Source of the DNA: Paenibacillus odorifer
GTDB taxonomy: Bacteria; Bacillota; Bacilli; Paenibacillales; Paenibacillaceae
Reading direction: 5' to 3'
NCBI RefSeq assembly: GCF_000758725.1
Contig: NZ_CP009428.1
Location: forward strand, 3,162,001-3,226,000
Length of the DNA: 64,000 nucleotides
The notes beneath the pieces are model-generated. The model made no database searches. It was not told the origin of the DNA and saw only the letters and a list, made by a program, of their open reading frames with translations. Below, piece by piece: positions 9,121 to 16,926 of this stretch. Each line of letters starts with the position of its first letter. Within the stretch, counting starts at the first letter, position 1. A program made the position numbers and the translations under genes.

Positions 9121-9962
9121 GAGCTTTTGTGAAGCTATTGAATTTTGAAATGAACCGATTTGCCAAAATATATATTGGACTCATGGTGCTGACAGTTGCC
9201 TTGCAGCTTGCAGCAGTCACCATCGGTGCTAATCATTGGCTGGATTCTGCGAATGAGGCAATGAGAGTGAATCAATGGACGCTTGAGCAATATCACAATG
9301 TGACTGGATATATTCAGCTAAACAGTATGATGTATGCTCGCTATAATGGACTTCTATATTTCGGACCCATATTCTTGAGCATAACAGTGTTACTAATATA
9401 TAGCTGCTTCATCTGGTACCGTGACTGGAGAGGTAAAAATACGATAGTATATCGCCTGCTCACCTTGCCATCCAATCGGGCGAATTTGTATTTTGCCAAG
9501 CTGGTTACGATCTTGCTATTCGCATTTGGACTTGTTGCCCTGCAAATTGTGCTTGTGCCACTGGAGCGTTTGATAGCACAGTCGATTCTTCCTGCTGAAC
9601 TATATCGGAACATCTCGGTATTTGATTATTTGAAGTATCCTACTGTGCTTAGAGTACTGGTTCCGCCCTACTTTTCTGAGTTTGTTCTATATTATGGACT
9701 GGGCATTACGGGCTTGATCGTCTTGTTCACAGCGATTCTAATGGAGCGGAGCTACAGACTGAAAGGGATCGGCTTTATCGTATTATACTTAGCGGTTCTA
9801 GCTGGATTAGCCTCAATACCCTATCTTATGGGTTATAGCAGATACGATAGCTACTTCTATCCCGGAGAAATCTTAGGTGCTTGTCTCGGATTAATAGTGA
9901 TTATTGCTGGAGGTTCGCTTTGGTACAGCTTGTATCTATTGCGTAAGAAAATATCGGTATAA
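9117..9962 (+). CDS. ABC transporter permease subunit
   Basis: A 281-residue integral membrane protein with about six hydrophobic segments: residues 18-38, 82-102, 120-150, 188-208, 220-240 and 255-275. A soluble loop after the first segment (DSANEAMRVNQWTLEQYH) is probably extracellular. It starts with ATG overlapping the ATPase stop codon. No catalytic motif is visible. Its partner is the ATPase encoded at 8434; the substrate is unknown, and the context suggests a role in envelope stress. Confidence 0.88.
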   Translation: MRAFVKLLNFEMNRFAKIYIGLMVLTVALQLAAVTIGANHWLDSANEAMRVNQWTLEQYHNVTGYIQLNSMMYARYNGLLYFGPIFLSITVLLIYSCFIWYRDWRGKNTIVYRLLTLPSNRANLYFAKLVTILLFAFGLVALQIVLVPLERLIAQSILPAELYRNISVFDYLKYPTVLRVLVPPYFSEFVLYYGLGITGLIVLFTAILMERSYRLKGIGFIVLYLAVLAGLASIPYLMGYSRYDSYFYPGEILGACLGLIVIIAGGSLWYSLYLLRKKISV

Positions 9963-9986
9963 TTGAAGGGGAATGGAGGTTAAGGA

Positions 9987-11186
9987 ATGAGAAAATATAT
10001 GGTTACCGCCGTTCTTGTAGTGTTCGCGGTTGTTACAATCGGGACGTATTATGTACAGGCTTCACAAGAGACACCACCTAATTATAAGCTGACGATGGTT
10101 CAAGGGGATGCTTCTCTCGTTGAAGATATAGCTTTATACGGAAATTATCTGACTAAGGATAGTGTTTTTGGCATCAAACGAGCTAATATCACTACAAATG
10201 GTACAGATTATCCAGATGAAAAGTTAACGATCAGCCAAAGCTTAAACCGAAGACCAGTGAACACACAATTGGATAAATGGAGGGATCAGCATCGTCAGTT
10301 CATGCGTGGAAAGAAGAACTTAGCTGGGTTTTATGAAAATCAGGATATGCTTGCTTACGTGAATTGGACCGTAGATAAGCAGCAATCCAATGATCCTTCA
10401 GCGAAGAAAAATGCTAAGCTCAGTATTTCTGTGCTTAACAAGCAGAAGAACAATACGCTGGAAATCACATCCGATATCAATGTAGATCATGATGTTTCAG
10501 ATATGTATGTACAAAATGTACAGCTTGTTGATCAAGAGCTTGTTGCAATGGTGTTTTTGAATCACAGCGCCAAAGGTTATGTATCTGAACCGCAGATTAT
10601 CCGTGTTAATCTAACAACAAAGGAGATTACAAATGAGCCGCTCGTGTTACCAGGAGCTAAATCTGAAGCAGCAAATGGGGATAATCAATTCGTTAGGTTA
10701 GCCAATCAAAATCTGGATCACACGGATCAATGGATTTTAACGGTTAGTAAAGATAATCATAAAAAGGCATATCAAGTAGATGTTGCAACAGGACAAATCT
10801 CGCCGCTCGCGTTCCAAGGGCATGAAATGTTATTGAATAATATTATGAATGCGTATGGACAGAAAATTTATTTCCTGCAAAAAGCTGTATCGGGTAAGGA
10901 GAATATAGGATTTACTGTTATTTCTTACGATCTCGTGAGTAAAGAATATGAGACTACTTTGAAGAATACAAATATAGATTTAAGTGAAAACATTACCTAT
11001 GATTTTAAACAAAACTATCTCTATATTGTGGGTTATAAGAATTTCAAAGGTAATCGTCTATATGTATTCAATTTGACAAGCGGTAACCTTGAATACGAAG
11101 GAAAAGTAGTATCAACGGAGGCTGCAAATCAGGCTGAAGATGAAACTAACATGGATTTGAATTTTATCGATCTCGGTCAGTATTAG
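9987..11186 (+). CDS. secreted or membrane-anchored protein of the GntR/ABC operon
   Basis: A 399-residue protein with an N-terminal signal or anchor (KYMVTAVLVVFAVVTIGTYY, residues 4-23). The remainder is polar and beta-rich, with repeated strand-turn motifs and no cysteine pair or catalytic signature. I recognise no named domain; the C-terminal half could form a beta-propeller-like fold. GGAGGT precedes ATG 9987. It follows the permease by 24 bp and precedes a strong terminator, so it is the last operon gene. It is probably an extracytoplasmic accessory protein of the transporter. Confidence 0.8.
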   Translation: MRKYMVTAVLVVFAVVTIGTYYVQASQETPPNYKLTMVQGDASLVEDIALYGNYLTKDSVFGIKRANITTNGTDYPDEKLTISQSLNRRPVNTQLDKWRDQHRQFMRGKKNLAGFYENQDMLAYVNWTVDKQQSNDPSAKKNAKLSISVLNKQKNNTLEITSDINVDHDVSDMYVQNVQLVDQELVAMVFLNHSAKGYVSEPQIIRVNLTTKEITNEPLVLPGAKSEAANGDNQFVRLANQNLDHTDQWILTVSKDNHKKAYQVDVATGQISPLAFQGHEMLLNNIMNAYGQKIYFLQKAVSGKENIGFTVISYDLVSKEYETTLKNTNIDLSENITYDFKQNYLYIVGYKNFKGNRLYVFNLTSGNLEYEGKVVSTEAANQAEDETNMDLNFIDLGQY

Positions 11187-11236
11187 AATTACTTGTAGAA
11201 TAGAAAAATAGAGATAAAGAGATATGAAAAGGTACC

Positions 11237-11282
11237 AAGGCCGAGCTAATGACTTCTAATAGTCAATTAGCTTGGCCTTTTA
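11237..11282 (+). terminator. intrinsic terminator of the GntR/ABC operon
   Basis: An AAGGCCGAGCTAATGAC / GTCAATTAGCTTGGCCTT hairpin (11237-11253 and 11262-11279) with minor mismatches, followed by a short T-run. Confidence 0.85.
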
Positions 11283-11394
11283 GTCGAAAATTATAAAACA
11301 GCCAATAATAACTGTATTTCGATTAAAATATATTGTAAAACGATAAATAATGTGATAAATTCAATTCACAATAAATCTGTGAGGTGTGTTTTTT

Positions 11395-11877
11395 ATGGAA
11401 AGAGGATCAACACTTTTTTTAAGGGCAGCGGTTATTCTTATAGGTATCCCGGTGCTTGCTTTGTGCATATTTGTGGTGCCGGAGATAGCGAGTTTCGCAG
11501 CAGAACTGTATCCGGATTATAGTTTATTGAAATATCTCATTGCCATTGATTTGTATGCCTCGGCGATACCTTTTTACTTTGCACTGTATCAAGCTTTTAA
11601 ACTGTTAGGCTATATTGACAAGAACAATGCTTTCTCGGAAATGTCTGTACAGGTTTTAAAGAAAATAAAATATTGTGCAATCATCATCAGTTGCTTGTAT
11701 GTAGTTGGTATGCCACTCTTTTACCTCATGGCGGAGAAAGATGATGCCCCCGGGATTATAGTCATCGGTTTGATTATCATTTTTGCCTCCATGGTGATTG
11801 CCGTTTTTGCTGCAGTTCTACAAAAGCTTTTAAAAGAAGCTATTGATATAAAATCAGAAAATGACTTAACTGTCTGA
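11395..11877 (+). CDS. yoaS: DUF2975 membrane protein, YoaS-like
   Basis: A 160-residue membrane protein with four predicted transmembrane segments (residues 7-29, 46-67, 96-117 and 128-150), the DUF2975 pattern. The frame opens at GTG 11386, but GAGGTG lies 6 bp before ATG 11395, so that start is preferred. The stop codon touches the ribosome binding site of the next gene. DUF2975 proteins are usually encoded with a small YozG-type helix-turn-helix protein, as here. The order matches yoaS-yozG-yoaT of Bacillus subtilis. Function is unknown. Confidence 0.85.
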   Translation: MERGSTLFLRAAVILIGIPVLALCIFVVPEIASFAAELYPDYSLLKYLIAIDLYASAIPFYFALYQAFKLLGYIDKNNAFSEMSVQVLKKIKYCAIIISCLYVVGMPLFYLMAEKDDAPGIIVIGLIIIFASMVIAVFAAVLQKLLKEAIDIKSENDLTV

Positions 11878-11887
11878 GGTGAAAACA

Positions 11888-12103
11888 ATGGCGATTATAA
11901 TTAATATCGACGTGATGCTGGCTAAAAGAAAAATGAGTGTTACTGAGCTTTCGGAGAGAGTTGGAATAACAATGGCTAACCTTTCTATATTGAAAAATGG
12001 AAAAGCAAAAGCGGTGCGATTATCAACGTTAGAGGCAATTTGTAAGGCTTTGGAATGTCAGCCTGGAGATCTATTAGAATACAAAAATGATGAGGAAAGT
12101 TAA
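11888..12103 (+). CDS. yozG: small Cro/C1-type helix-turn-helix regulator, YozG-like
   Basis: A 71-residue protein consisting almost entirely of an XRE-type helix-turn-helix: MLAKRKMSVTELSERVGIT, then NLSILKNGKAKAVRLSTLEA, then ICKALECQPGDLLEY. The frame opens at GTG 11879, but GAGGTGA places the start at ATG 11888. It is sandwiched between DUF2975 and DUF817 genes with gaps of 10 and 2 bp. It probably regulates its own operon; the signal is unknown. Confidence 0.9.
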   Translation: MAIIINIDVMLAKRKMSVTELSERVGITMANLSILKNGKAKAVRLSTLEAICKALECQPGDLLEYKNDEES

Positions 12104-12105
12104 GA

Positions 12106-12882
12106 ATGAAGTCAATAACACAATTGCTGCATTTTGGATATCATCAGGCGATGAGTTGCATATTTCCTATTGCGATTTTTGGGACTTTAGCTCTTTCTAA
12201 CATAATAGAAATGCCTTTTCTTTACCGTTATGATGCCATTCTTCTAATACTGCTTACAGTGCAGTACCTCATGTACCGTACTGGATTAGAAACACTGGAT
12301 GAAATAAAAGTAATCTGTGTATTTCACGTTATTGGTTTGTTGCTGGAAATCTATAAGGTAAAGATGGGTTCATGGGCATACCCAGAGCCAGGGTTTACGA
12401 AGGTGTTTGGTGTACCCCTCTATAGTGGATTTATGTATGCGAGTGTCGCAAGCTTTATGTGCCAGATATGGCGAAGACTGAAAATGGATATGACCGGTTG
12501 GCCGGGGCTTGCTTCAGCGGGATTGTTGGGAGGAGCCATCTATTTAAATTTTTTCACACATCATTTCATTCCTGATTTTCGTTGGTGGCTGACAGCGCTT
12601 GTGGTTGTTGTCTTCTGGAAAACATGGATCATTTATAGGGTACGGACGGTTACCTATCGAATGCCCTTGACACTGGCCTTTTTTATTGTAGGATTTTTTA
12701 TCTGGTTAGCTGAAAATATCGCTACATTTTTTAATGCATGGAAATATCCTGATCAATATCAAACGTGGCAACTGGTTAGTTTCAGTAAGATCAGTTCGTG
12801 GTTCCTTCTAGTGATCATTAGCGTCATTATAGTTGCCCAGCTTAAACATGTTAAGGCTAGCCGTAATCCGATAAATTCATAA
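12106..12882 (+). CDS. yoaT: DUF817 membrane protein, YoaT-like
   Basis: A 258-residue polytopic membrane protein with about eight hydrophobic segments. Conserved aromatic and charged stretches fit DUF817: IYKVKMGSWAYPEPG, FGVPLYSGFMYASVAS, NFFTHHFIPDFRWW and WLAENIATFFNAWKYP. It starts 2 bp after the yozG stop, with the ribosome binding site inside yozG. It completes the conserved yoaS-yozG-yoaT trio. No transporter or enzyme family is evident beyond DUF817. Confidence 0.88.
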   Translation: MKSITQLLHFGYHQAMSCIFPIAIFGTLALSNIIEMPFLYRYDAILLILLTVQYLMYRTGLETLDEIKVICVFHVIGLLLEIYKVKMGSWAYPEPGFTKVFGVPLYSGFMYASVASFMCQIWRRLKMDMTGWPGLASAGLLGGAIYLNFFTHHFIPDFRWWLTALVVVVFWKTWIIYRVRTVTYRMPLTLAFFIVGFFIWLAENIATFFNAWKYPDQYQTWQLVSFSKISSWFLLVIISVIIVAQLKHVKASRNPINS

Positions 12883-12911
12883 TTGAGCTGAGTTCGGACA
12901 ATACGGTTGAT

Positions 12912-12941
12912 TTGACGAATAAATCATTCGTTTGTTACAAT
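12912..12941 (+). promoter_or_regulatory. promoter of the catB-like gene and its leader peptide
   Basis: TTGACG (12912-12917), an 18-bp spacer, and TACAAT (12936-12941). The palindrome ACGAAT-N5-ATTCGT (12915-12931) overlaps the -35 box and spacer and could be an operator. The predicted start of transcription is about 20-25 bp before the leader ORF. Confidence 0.65.
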
Positions 12942-12972
12942 GACGGCATCAATTAGGAAAAGGATGAGGACG

Positions 12973-13026
12973 ATGGTTCGTCGTTTGAAAAGGTTTAAGA
13001 ATGTCGCTACTGCATCAAGCTTCTAA
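12973..13026 (+). CDS. 17-residue leader peptide upstream of the catB-like gene
   Basis: The short ORF MVRRLKRFKNVATASSF starts at ATG 12973, preceded by AAAGGATGAGG. An in-frame ATG at 12964 would give 20 residues. The tail ATASS is rich in Ala, Ser and Thr, the residues at which chloramphenicol and oxazolidinones preferentially stall ribosomes. The basic RLK and RFK stretches also resemble +X+ macrolide stall motifs. The stop codon lies inside the left arm of the 13019-13054 hairpin. This layout matches translational attenuators of cat and erm genes; the inducer is inferred, not shown. Confidence 0.6.
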   Translation: MVRRLKRFKNVATASSF

Positions 13027-13060
13027 GTATAAATGAATTACATTACTTAGAAGCGAGGGG
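13019..13060 (+). promoter_or_regulatory. attenuator hairpin adjoining the catB-like ribosome binding site
   Basis: GCTTCTAAGTA (13019-13029) and TACTTAGAAGC (13044-13054) form a perfect 11-bp stem with a 14-nt loop. GAGGGG, the catB ribosome binding site, starts at 13055, directly against the stem base. A ribosome stalled on the last leader codons would cover the left arm and open the structure. Confidence 0.65.
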
Positions 13061-13066
13061 AAGAAA

Positions 13067-13723
13067 ATGAAACAACATCAGTTCAGCCACTGGTCTGAAA
13101 TTAAGTATTTAAAGGATATTGTCACCAACCCAATGATTGAGGTAGGAGAGTACTCTTACTACTCTGGTTATTACGATAATCTTGATTTTGAAGATGGGTG
13201 TGTTAGATACCTTTGGGGTGATGAACAATCAAGAAAGTTGTTTAATCCCAGTGAAGATTATGGTTGGCATTTAGATAAATTGATTATAGGAAATTATGTT
13301 TGTATTGCTAGTGGTGTAATTATTCTCATGGGTGGGAATCACAATCATCATCCTGAATGGATCACCGTGTATCCTTTTGTAGATCAGATTGCAAACTCTT
13401 ACGAATCCAAAGGGGATACAATCATTGCAAGTGATGCCTGGATTGGGATGAATGCAATGATTATGCCCGGTGTGAAAATAGGCGAAGGTGCTATTGTTGC
13501 GGCAGGATCAGTTGTTGTAAAGGATGTCCCACCGTATACGATAGTAGGCGGCAATCCTGCTAAAGTGATCAAGCAACGGTTTACAGATCAAGAAATCGAA
13601 AAGTTAAAGGAAATGTGCTGGTTCGATTGGAAACGTGAGAAAATTGAACAAGCCACGTCTATCTTTTCAAGTTCATCTATTGATCAATTATATGACTTTT
13701 ACCTTAAAGAAATAAAAAAATAA
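13067..13723 (+). CDS. CatB/Vat-type acetyltransferase (probable type B chloramphenicol acetyltransferase)
   Basis: A 218-residue left-handed beta-helix acetyltransferase. The N-terminal IEVGEYSYYSGYYDNLDFED segment and following RYL match the xenobiotic acetyltransferase (CatB) pattern. GGNHNHHPEW holds the likely catalytic histidine. Hexapeptide repeats follow (IIASDAWIGMNAMIMPGVKI, GEGAIVAAGSVVVKDV), then IVGGNPAKVIKQRF. The family uses acetyl-CoA to inactivate chloramphenicol or streptogramin A. The CatB-like N-terminus favours chloramphenicol, but this needs testing. The upstream leader peptide and hairpin support drug-inducible expression. Monocistronic after the leader. Confidence 0.85.
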   Translation: MKQHQFSHWSEIKYLKDIVTNPMIEVGEYSYYSGYYDNLDFEDGCVRYLWGDEQSRKLFNPSEDYGWHLDKLIIGNYVCIASGVIILMGGNHNHHPEWITVYPFVDQIANSYESKGDTIIASDAWIGMNAMIMPGVKIGEGAIVAAGSVVVKDVPPYTIVGGNPAKVIKQRFTDQEIEKLKEMCWFDWKREKIEQATSIFSSSSIDQLYDFYLKEIKK

Positions 13724-13730
13724 CAAAATC

Positions 13731-13770
13731 AGAACAGGCTGCCGGTATATTCTGCAGCCTGTTCTTTTAT
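13731..13770 (+). terminator. intrinsic terminator of the catB-like gene
   Basis: A perfect 12-bp stem AGAACAGGCTGC / GCAGCCTGTTCT (13731-13742 and 13754-13765) followed by TTTAT. Confidence 0.85.
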
Positions 13771-13871
13771 CTGACAGGGTAGTTTAACAATAATTGTTTT
13801 TACCAGATTAATCCTAATTAGTATGTTAATATAGGAATGGACTCATTTAATAAGTTAGGAGGAATTATATT

Positions 13872-14387
13872 ATGGCCTTACCTTTACAAATCCGTCGAAT
13901 GACACAAAACGATATTGCTATTATACATACGGGGTTATCTGAGCATGACGTAAGCCAACCTCTTGATTATGTCCAGCGTTGTTGGCAAGAAAATCAAAAT
14001 GAAAAGCGAGTTACAATTTTAGCTTTTTGTGAAAATGAGTTTGTTGGATGGGGACATGTGGTATACAGGTCGGAATATCCTTATTTTGCAGAGAATAATA
14101 TACCTGAAATTCAAAACTTTGACGTCATCCCGCCATTTAGGAAACGTGGGGTAGGAAGTGTATTAATTGAAGCTCTTGAAAAAGATGCTTTTACTATATC
14201 TAATACTATTGGTATTGGATTTGGATTATACGCTGACTATGGAACCGCACAACGGATGTATATAAAGCGTGGTTTTATCCCTGATGGGCGGGGAATCATG
14301 TACGATAATAAGCCTGTTGAGCCTGGGGCACATGTTTGTGTGGACGATGATCTCTGCCTTTATCTAATAAAAACTATTGAGCAATAA
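13872..14387 (+). CDS. GNAT-family N-acetyltransferase
   Basis: A 171-residue acetyltransferase. The core acetyl-CoA-binding motif A is NFDVIPPFRKRGVGSVLIEA at about residues 82-101 (R/Q-x-x-G-x-G/A pattern as RKRGVG). It is preceded by the central strand FVGWGHVVY and followed by GFGLYADYGTAQRMYIKRGF, the usual motif B. An ideal AGGAGG precedes ATG 13872. The substrate is not deducible. It lies immediately downstream of the catB-like gene terminator and so has its own transcription unit. Confidence 0.88.
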   Translation: MALPLQIRRMTQNDIAIIHTGLSEHDVSQPLDYVQRCWQENQNEKRVTILAFCENEFVGWGHVVYRSEYPYFAENNIPEIQNFDVIPPFRKRGVGSVLIEALEKDAFTISNTIGIGFGLYADYGTAQRMYIKRGFIPDGRGIMYDNKPVEPGAHVCVDDDLCLYLIKTIEQ

Positions 14388-14416
14388 AAGCAGCTCTTGT
14401 ACGGGGGAGATAGATT

Positions 14417-14653
14417 CTGAAGTATATCGAATTTGGTCTTGGCAATACATGGCTTATTAGAACTGAAACGGAGTTAGAGGATGGAACGGAATATGAAGAA
14501 AAAGGCATAGTGAAACCGGTAAAGTTCCGCTCGTTATATTTTAGAGTTTGGATTGGCAAAACCGTAATCATTCTAGACTTAAAACAAGGCTTAAAAATAA
14601 GTAAGAAGAGTCGTAAAACGTTGAAGATTATTTTTGGTATAACAAGTCTTTAG
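14417..14653 (+). CDS. DUF3977-like small protein with apparent CTG start
   Basis: A 78-residue frame reading LKYIEFGLGNTWLIRTETEL at its start, with later EDGTEYEEKGI, YFRVWIGKTVIILDLKQG and KIIFGITS. This matches the small DUF3977 family, whose members begin with KYIEFG. An in-frame TAG at 14411-14413 leaves only ATT 14414 or CTG 14417 as possible starts. GGGGGAG (14403-14409) is well placed for CTG. Either the gene uses a rare CTG start or an original ATG has decayed. It is easily missed by gene callers, and no function is known for the family. Confidence 0.6.
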   Translation: MKYIEFGLGNTWLIRTETELEDGTEYEEKGIVKPVKFRSLYFRVWIGKTVIILDLKQGLKISKKSRKTLKIIFGITSL

Positions 14654-14771
14654 GTTAAGTATGACAAGGTTGCCGTCTAAATGAACAAATGGAGGAGACC
14701 TGACACGAGACTTAGCGCTCCACCTGAGAATTAATAAAAAACTCAAAAATATAATGACAAGCGAGGTTTAT

Positions 14772-16160
14772 ATGGATCAGCCAGAGATTTTGACCCAAGC
14801 GCTGTCTAAGTTTTATGAAGAACTTGAACGATCTGATTTACCGGTTAATACTTTTATGCTATTGCGAAAGGGAGAAGTTATTACCGAGTTTTATCGTCAA
14901 CCGTACCGCAAAAACGTTCCCCAAATTTTATTTTCCCTGAGTAAGAGCTTTACATCTATTGCAGCAGGCATAGCATGGGATAACGGTTATTTTGAATTAA
15001 CGGATAAAGTGGTCTCTTTTTTCCCGGATCAGCTTCCTAGCTCAATCTCGCCTAATTTAGCTAAGATGACGATACATCATCTTCTTTCCATGAATACGGG
15101 GCATAACAATAATATATATGGTGCGATAGCCAAGCAAATTGATTGGGTTCGTGCCTTTTTAGCTTTGGACGTAGAAGATGAACCGGGAAGTTATTACAAT
15201 TACAATACACACGCCACTTATATGGTTTCGGCTATTATCGAAAAGACGACTGGAGAGAATCTTGTTGATTTTCTAATGCCAAGATTATTTACTCCATTGG
15301 ACATAGAAAGACCGGATTGGGAGACTTGCCCGTTAGGAATTGTTGCTGGTGGAATGGGACTAAGCATACCAACAGATGGAATTGCGAAATTTGGCCAGAT
15401 GCTCCTCAATCAAGGGGTTTACAATAGCCGTAGAATTGTTTCTGAAGATTATTTAAAGCTGGCGCTAAATGAACAAAGCGATAATCGTTGGGGACAAAAT
15501 AAGGCTGACTGGTCAAACGGATATGGTTATCAGTTCTTTATGTGCAGGAATGGATGTAAGATGGGGAATGGAGCTTTTGGTCAATTGTGTTTCATTGATC
15601 CGAGTCAAGAGATTGTGATTGCTGCAACTTCAAGTTTTACCGAGATGAAGAAGTTACAGGATTTTTTAGATATCATATATGCAAATTTACTGAACCATGA
15701 TTGGTCAACGGATGTTTCTAACATTATTAAATCTCCTACATTTATCTCCTTAGTAGACAGGATAGTTAGAGTAGATTATAGATCGTACAGTGGAATTTAT
15801 ATCTTTGAAGATAATAAGCATAAAATTAAAGAATTAATACTGAAGTTTGAAGAAGATCACCTTAGTTTTTCTTTACTTTACGACGATCATTTAGATGAAT
15901 TTAACTTCAATTTTTTAAAGCCTGCCAATGCAAAATGTTTATTTATTAAAGACTTATCCCTTAGTGAGCAGGAAGTTTGTACATCTGCAAGCTGGCAATA
16001 TGCTGATTCTAAATTAATCCTCACGGTATATTACATTGAAACCCCTTACGTAGTTGATTACACCTTGAGTTTTAGCGGTAAAAAAATTGAATTGCATATG
16101 CATAGGAATCTTTCCTTGGAGGATAGAGAAGACATAACTGTTATTGGTTGGGAGGGATGA
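14772..16160 (+). CDS. beta-lactamase-family serine hydrolase
   Basis: A 462-residue class C beta-lactamase/esterase-fold protein without a signal peptide, so probably cytoplasmic. The SxxK nucleophile motif is SLSK (about residues 55-58), and YYNYNT is the YxN-like motif. GGMGLSIPTDGIAKFGQMLL is the conserved helix after the third region. The last 130 residues form a separate beta-rich extension. The frame also contains ATG 14754, but GAGG lies 5 bp before ATG 14772. A stronger GGAGGAG at 14691 is followed in frame only by CTG. Its stop overlaps the ribosome binding site of the next gene. Substrate unknown. Confidence 0.88.
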   Translation: MDQPEILTQALSKFYEELERSDLPVNTFMLLRKGEVITEFYRQPYRKNVPQILFSLSKSFTSIAAGIAWDNGYFELTDKVVSFFPDQLPSSISPNLAKMTIHHLLSMNTGHNNNIYGAIAKQIDWVRAFLALDVEDEPGSYYNYNTHATYMVSAIIEKTTGENLVDFLMPRLFTPLDIERPDWETCPLGIVAGGMGLSIPTDGIAKFGQMLLNQGVYNSRRIVSEDYLKLALNEQSDNRWGQNKADWSNGYGYQFFMCRNGCKMGNGAFGQLCFIDPSQEIVIAATSSFTEMKKLQDFLDIIYANLLNHDWSTDVSNIIKSPTFISLVDRIVRVDYRSYSGIYIFEDNKHKIKELILKFEEDHLSFSLLYDDHLDEFNFNFLKPANAKCLFIKDLSLSEQEVCTSASWQYADSKLILTVYYIETPYVVDYTLSFSGKKIELHMHRNLSLEDREDITVIGWEG

Positions 16161-16161
16161 A

Positions 16162-16851
16162 ATGATCAAGGGTAAAGGATGGATGGCTGTTTTATTTTTG
16201 CTGTTTTCTTTAGTTTTTGTGGGAATCACACATCAGGGGACTATGTTTGGGGATTACCTCTTCAGAACCATTGGAATTCCGCCTTGGAGCGAGCCTGCGA
16301 CAAACCATGGTTTACATTACTCAGCGATATTCGGGATCATTATGTTAATCGTCAGTGGGAGTTTAACTATAAAGCACTTTAGACAGCGTTATAAAAAATA
16401 TGTAGGTAGAACCGTTTTGCTTGCTATCATCATTTTCATTACGTTATATCCATTTCTAACAGAACGATTGTATTATCTTGTGAATATGAACAATGAAGGA
16501 ATTGAAGTTGTGGATTTTCTGGAAAAAGATTCGCACTGTATGTACGGTACTCAAGAGGATATAGTGAAGGTTCAATGTACAATCAGGCTAATCAACTATG
16601 GCGGGCAAAATGAAACCGTTATGATTCGTCCAATCTTTCGAGAGTATGGTAATTCTCAAGGGATTTGGTCATTCGCAGAGGTTCAGCCGCAAGAGATTAC
16701 ATTGTTACCAAGATCTAATATTAAACATAACATTCACTTTGAGAGTAAGCCTGATGCTCGGATCGCTGAATTCGGGGCGAACGGTAATACCGATTATTTT
16801 GGTGTGGAATTCGTCAAGGATGGACAGAAAAAGGTAGTCTTTAGGGACTGA
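16162..16851 (+). CDS. membrane protein of unknown function coupled to the serine hydrolase
   Basis: A 229-residue protein with three hydrophobic segments (residues 7-27, 50-68 and 84-104), then an extracytoplasmic domain of about 125 residues rich in beta strands (IVKVQCTIRLINYG, VMIRPIFREYG). Two cysteines (CMYG, VQCT) could form a disulphide. The frame opens at TTG 16144, but GGGAGG points to ATG 16162, one base after the upstream stop codon. This indicates coupling with the hydrolase. I recognise no family. Confidence 0.75.
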   Translation: MIKGKGWMAVLFLLFSLVFVGITHQGTMFGDYLFRTIGIPPWSEPATNHGLHYSAIFGIIMLIVSGSLTIKHFRQRYKKYVGRTVLLAIIIFITLYPFLTERLYYLVNMNNEGIEVVDFLEKDSHCMYGTQEDIVKVQCTIRLINYGGQNETVMIRPIFREYGNSQGIWSFAEVQPQEITLLPRSNIKHNIHFESKPDARIAEFGANGNTDYFGVEFVKDGQKKVVFRD

Positions 16852-16926
16852 ATTGATAAAAAAATTTATGTCAGTTTTAGCTTTGGTATTATTACAGCTG
16901 AGCAGTAACGGAGGGGAAGGTTTCCA

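Noticed and set aside
14683..14736. 17-codon ORF (MNKWRRPDTRL...) before the serine hydrolase
   Set aside because: No ribosome binding site of its own; its frame simply contains the GGAGGAG motif.
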